From the NCBI GenBank assembly GCA_045541455.1, contig JAZQJA010000012.1, forward strand, positions 1 through 64,000: 64,000 nucleotides of DNA, in the 5' to 3' direction. Of this stretch, positions 61,851 through 64,000 are shown in pieces. Source of the stretch: RGIG9041 sp045541455. Its GTDB lineage: Bacteria; Bacillota; Clostridia; Oscillospirales; QAKW01. Positions within the stretch are counted from its first letter, which is position 1. Each line of letters opens with the position of its first letter. Made by a program: the position numbers and the translations under genes. Under the pieces are notes generated by a model. That model made no database searches and had not been told where the DNA came from. It worked only from the letters and a program-made list of their open reading frames with translations.

Positions 61851-62441
61851 TCATTTTAAATTCATAGTTTTTGAATACACAGTCATGCCTATACCGTAAT
61901 CAAACACCAAAATATCCTTTGGCATTTTTGAAAATTTTATAGTTACAAATAAATCGCCCGCTGCACCCGAAATATTAACTACCTGTAATATGTATACTAC
62001 CCAAAACCATTGAGCAGGAACAACAGCATTTAAAATTGCAAAAACAACAGCAAACACAATAACAGGCGCAAGCGCAATTGTAATATAACTACGTTTATCG
62101 TAATAATCATCACTACCTGCAAAAGCATACATACCCGTAAAACCATATTTTACCTTTTTAGTTCCAAAGTATTTCATAGTAATGCCGTGAATAAGTTCAT
62201 GTAAAACCATATATAAAGCAGCGCTTATTGACAAAACGATAAATCTGATAGAATATGAAAGCAAACCTTGCTGCATATCAAAAAGTTTTGTAATCGGAAT
62301 ATAAAAATGCATTGGTACTGTCATTACAACTGCAATAACTATCGCAAGCACATTAACAAATACTGCTATTTTCTTGTTTTTTTGAAGGTTTACAGAATAA
62401 ATTTCCGCGTATTCTTCAGGTAGATTCTGTAAGGATTTCAT
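61851..62441 (-). CDS. DUF3267 family zincin-like membrane protein
   Basis: 196 aa, four to five membrane segments with the zinc-protease motif HELIHGITMKYFG (HExxH) in segment three, as in the DUF3267 family, related to site-2 (M50) proteases. Seen also: ALAPVIVFAVVFAIL and NISGAAGDLFVTIKFSKMPKDIL (a conserved Asp). Substrate unknown. It has an AGGAGA ribosome site. Unlike the DUF3810 protein at 14360, this metal site is intact. Confidence 0.8.
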   Translation of the reverse strand: MKSLQNLPEEYAEIYSVNLQKNKKIAVFVNVLAIVIAVVMTVPMHFYIPITKLFDMQQGLLSYSIRFIVLSISAALYMVLHELIHGITMKYFGTKKVKYGFTGMYAFAGSDDYYDKRSYITIALAPVIVFAVVFAILNAVVPAQWFWVVYILQVVNISGAAGDLFVTIKFSKMPKDILVFDYGIGMTVYSKTMNLK

Positions 62442-62793
62442 AATATTCTCCTCTGATATAAGTATGCAATGTATATATTTAAAAAAATATTAACACATTT
62501 TTTATTACATTACAAGACTAAGTATTTACTATAAATTCTACTACAGGTAGATGTTTGCATTCTTGTACTACGAACAGATGAGTTCGTTATAAATAATAAC
62601 AATATGAAGATGGGACTATACAAGTATTATTACTTGATGTCATACCGTTGCTAAGTAAATAGATTATATACTGGCTCACACGAATTACATATCATTCCTT
62701 AGGATTGGATAAAAAAACGAAGATTTCTCTTCGTTCTTTTTTGTGACCGACACTCAAAATAGAACCGGTCTAAAAACCTGATTTTCTTTAATT
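62442..62793. other. Gap without a recognisable gene
   Basis: AT-rich. The only clear element is a hairpin AACGAAGA / TCTTCGTT with flanking A/T-runs (62712-62742), a probable terminator for the lipoprotein gene. Near 62745-62775 is a weak dyad GACCG / CGGTC. I see no tRNA, small frame with a good ribosome site, or IS end. Confidence 0.5.
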
Positions 62794-63342
62794 CTATTCG
62801 AATATATTTTCTATTGGATTGCTAAACTCAAATCTTATAATTTTAATACCGAAATATTCTTCCAATTGTTCATTTGTAAGGGGAGTAACTTCGTTATGTG
62901 TTACTTTCTCCGAAGTTTTATATTCCTCGACATAATTAATACAAGGAACTCGTTCAGAATCCTCTGGATCACCTAAATAATATCCACCAGAACCATAAAA
63001 CAAATTCACCTTTGACTCAGTATTAATTCTACCTTTAACAAGTACTGATTCTGTATTTTCTTCAAGTTCTAAAATCAACCTTTTTTGTTCTTCTCCGCTT
63101 TTTAAAGATTGATACCAAGTACGCGAATAATCGAGAAACGGAAACGGATTCGAAAGGTCATAACCATCAAATTTGCAAACAACTGTATCCTCAATTATAT
63201 GTCTTTCACCATTAATTTCATATTCTAAAACAAAAGGAAACTCACCTTCCGTTATTTGTGGTGTAGGCTCGTATCCTTTTTCACAACCAGAAAGGCAAAA
63301 AATCATTATGAAAACAATTATTATTGAAAAGAATCTTTTCAT
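62794..63342 (-). CDS. Hypothetical lipoprotein
   Basis: 182 aa. Signal peptide (FFSIIIVFIMIFCLSGC) with lipobox LSGC, then a soluble domain of beta-strand character (FPFVLEYEINGERHIIEDTVVCKFDGYDL), ending ...NPIENIFE. Not matched to a family I know; similar short lipoproteins occur in Clostridia. It has a GGTGATGTG ribosome region. Monocistronic, read leftward toward the gap. Confidence 0.6.
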   Translation of the reverse strand: MKRFFSIIIVFIMIFCLSGCEKGYEPTPQITEGEFPFVLEYEINGERHIIEDTVVCKFDGYDLSNPFPFLDYSRTWYQSLKSGEEQKRLILELEENTESVLVKGRINTESKVNLFYGSGGYYLGDPEDSERVPCINYVEEYKTSEKVTHNEVTPLTNEQLEEYFGIKIIRFEFSNPIENIFE

Positions 63343-63399
63343 CACATCACCGACCCTTTAGTGTATTATAACATAAAAACGGTAAAGCCACAAGAGTTA

Positions 63400-63572
63400 G
63401 TGAAATATTCGGCTTACGCCGAATGTGAAATAATGACCTGCGGTCATTGTGAAATTTTCTGCTACGCAGAAAGTGAAATGAAATTCGCCTCTTAACATTT
63501 GCGAAGCAAATATTTCACAGAGAAGCTATTTCATTTGGCGAAGCCAAATTTCACTCGCCGCAGGCGAATTTC
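63400..63572. repeat. Array of six short hairpins joined by GTGAAAT
   Basis: Six 5-7 bp stems with 3-4 base loops: ATTCGGC/GCCGAAT (63407-63424), AATGACC/GGTCATT (63432-63448), TTTCTGC/GCAGAAA (63456-63472), ATTTGC/GCAAAT (63497-63511), ATTTGGC/GCCAAAT (63533-63549), TCGCC/GGCGA (63555-63567). GTGAAAT or its complement ATTTCAC separates most of them. The last three are enclosed by a 10-bp perfect outer stem (GAAATTCGCC at 63480-63489, GGCGAATTTC at 63563-63572). The stem sequences differ but each is self-complementary, so the structure, not the sequence, is kept. It lies between a lipoprotein gene and the rRNA-linked tRNAs. Confidence 0.85.
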
Positions 63573-63576
63573 GTTG

Positions 63577-63614
63577 AAAAAAGAGAGCAAGTCTTTTGAC
63601 TTGCTCTCTTTTTT
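63577..63614 (-). terminator. Terminator of the rRNA-tRNA operon
   Basis: 15-bp stem AAAAGAGAGCAAGTC / GACTTGCTCTCTTTT with A/T-runs, just past the tRNA-Asn gene. Confidence 0.85.
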
Positions 63615-63615
63615 C

Positions 63616-63691
63616 TGGCTCCCCCTGTTGGACTCGAACCAACGACAACTCGGTTAACAGCCGAGTGCTCTACCGACTGAGCTAAGGAGGA
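63616..63691 (-). tRNA. tRNA-Asn (GUU)
   Basis: 76-base cloverleaf with encoded CCA: acceptor TCCTCCT/AGGGGGA, anticodon arm CTCGG-CTGTTAA-CCGAG, T-arm GTTCGAGTCC. Third tRNA after 5S, read leftward. Confidence 0.97.
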
Positions 63692-63701
63692 ATGTTTTAT
63701 C

Positions 63702-63776
63702 TGGTGACCCCTAGGAGAATCGAACTCCTGTTTTCAGCGTGAGAGGCTGACGTCTTAACCGCTTGACCAAGGGGCC
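63702..63776 (-). tRNA. tRNA-Glu (CUC)
   Basis: 75-base cloverleaf with encoded CCA: acceptor GGCCCCT/AGGGGTC, loop CTCTCAC gives anticodon CTC. Many Firmicutes decode Glu with UUC alone, so this is an additional isoacceptor. Confidence 0.95.
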
Positions 63777-63778
63777 AT

Positions 63779-63854
63779 TGGTGCACCATCAGGGACTCGA
63801 ACCCGGGACCCACTGATTAAGAGTCAGTTGCTCTACCAACTGAGCTAATGGTGC
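63779..63854 (-). tRNA. tRNA-Lys (CUU)
   Basis: 76-base cloverleaf with encoded CCA: acceptor GCACCAT/ATGGTGC, loop CTCTTAA gives anticodon CTT. First tRNA after 5S. Confidence 0.95.
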
Positions 63855-63860
63855 ATTTAA

Positions 63861-63976
63861 GTCGGCATAACATATCTTCCCGGGCCGTCGCCAGCCAAGT
63901 ATTGTCTGCACAACGAAGCTTAACTACCGTGTTCGGAATGGGAACGGGTGGGACCTTCGTGTAATCTACACCGACT
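63861..63976 (-). rRNA. rrf: 5S ribosomal RNA
   Basis: Read leftward it contains the conserved 5S core CCCACCCGTTCCCATTCCGAACACGG-like loop and TTAAGC, with complementary ends TCGGTGT... / ...ATGCCGA. The 23S gene would lie beyond base 64000. Confidence 0.93.
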
Positions 63977-64000
63977 AAAAATGAATTGAGGAATATACCC

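Noticed and set aside
62745..62775. Insertion-sequence end (short dyad GACCG/CGGTC)
   Set aside because: No matching inverted repeat, target duplication or transposase remnant was found.
63400..63572. CRISPR array
   Set aside because: Units are self-complementary hairpins with short constant linkers; there are no direct repeats of 25-40 bases with unique spacers and no cas genes.

Overview
The window is AT-rich DNA from a Gram-positive, low-GC Firmicute, most likely an uncultured gut Clostridia lineage near Oscillospiraceae/Ruminococcaceae. The evidence is the hrcA-grpE-dnaK-dnaJ order with a perfect CIRCE operator, strong AGGAGG-type ribosome sites with several TTG starts, Asp23/FakA/DegV proteins, a spoVB-like/mazG/hup/rqcP cluster, a PdaA-type deacetylase, a protein with a Spo0A effector domain, a class B sortase and many lipoprotein/ABC cassettes. 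It is mainly chromosomal core and housekeeping sequence. I see no prophage, IS element, integrase or CRISPR array.

Layout. 1-4.5 kb: a tiny minus-strand gene with its own promoter and terminator, a degenerate cell-wall amidase, a PdaA-like deacetylase, a PiT phosphate transporter, a PHP phosphoesterase and a cytidylate-kinase-like protein. 4.5-11.4 kb: fakA with an Asp23 protein, then the class I heat-shock operon under CIRCE, then a PC4/YdbC protein. 11.7-19.9 kb: a BlaR1/BlaI sensor-repressor pair with a palindromic operator, a DUF3810-like protein that has lost its metal site, DegV (likely FakB for FakA), class II aldolase, ribosomal protein L19 with a probable autoregulatory leader, a phosphoesterase and a small membrane protein. 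19.9-25.6 kb: argS, a DUF1934 protein, murI, ddl (cell-wall amino acid supply), an Na+/alanine symporter and tadA. 25.8-33 kb: the spoVB-like/mazG/hup/rqcP cluster, a Spo0A-like regulator coupled to a phosphodiester glycosidase, tagO and trpS. 33-43.6 kb: an SsuABC-type ABC importer beside a Crp/Fnr regulator, a FkbM methyltransferase, an AI-2E exporter, an orphan decarboxylase beta subunit, a CCA-adding enzyme fused to a GNAT acetyltransferase, and an amino-acid ABC importer. 43.6-52.4 kb: YitT, fumC, a nitrilase-GDPD fusion, a phosphatase, tRNA(CAU), feoAB, sortase B and azlCD. 52.5-58.3 kb: a PlsC-like acyltransferase, an esterase, a second PHP protein, a cation/proton antiporter, a PAP2 phosphatase and a HAD phosphatase. 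58.4-63.3 kb: a MATE exporter behind a leader-peptide/terminator attenuator, GH43, DUF2806 and DUF3267 proteins and a lipoprotein. 63.4-64 kb: an array of short hairpins separated by GTGAAAT, then the 3' end of an rRNA operon read leftward (5S, then tRNA-Lys, tRNA-Glu, tRNA-Asn).

The least ordinary items are the MATE attenuator (leader peptide with an Arg-x-Arg motif, then an intrinsic terminator), the GTGAAAT hairpin array, two enzymes with erased active sites (amidase, DUF3810) and two domain fusions (CCA-GNAT, nitrilase-GDPD). All functional assignments come from reading motifs in the translated sequence. No database search was run.
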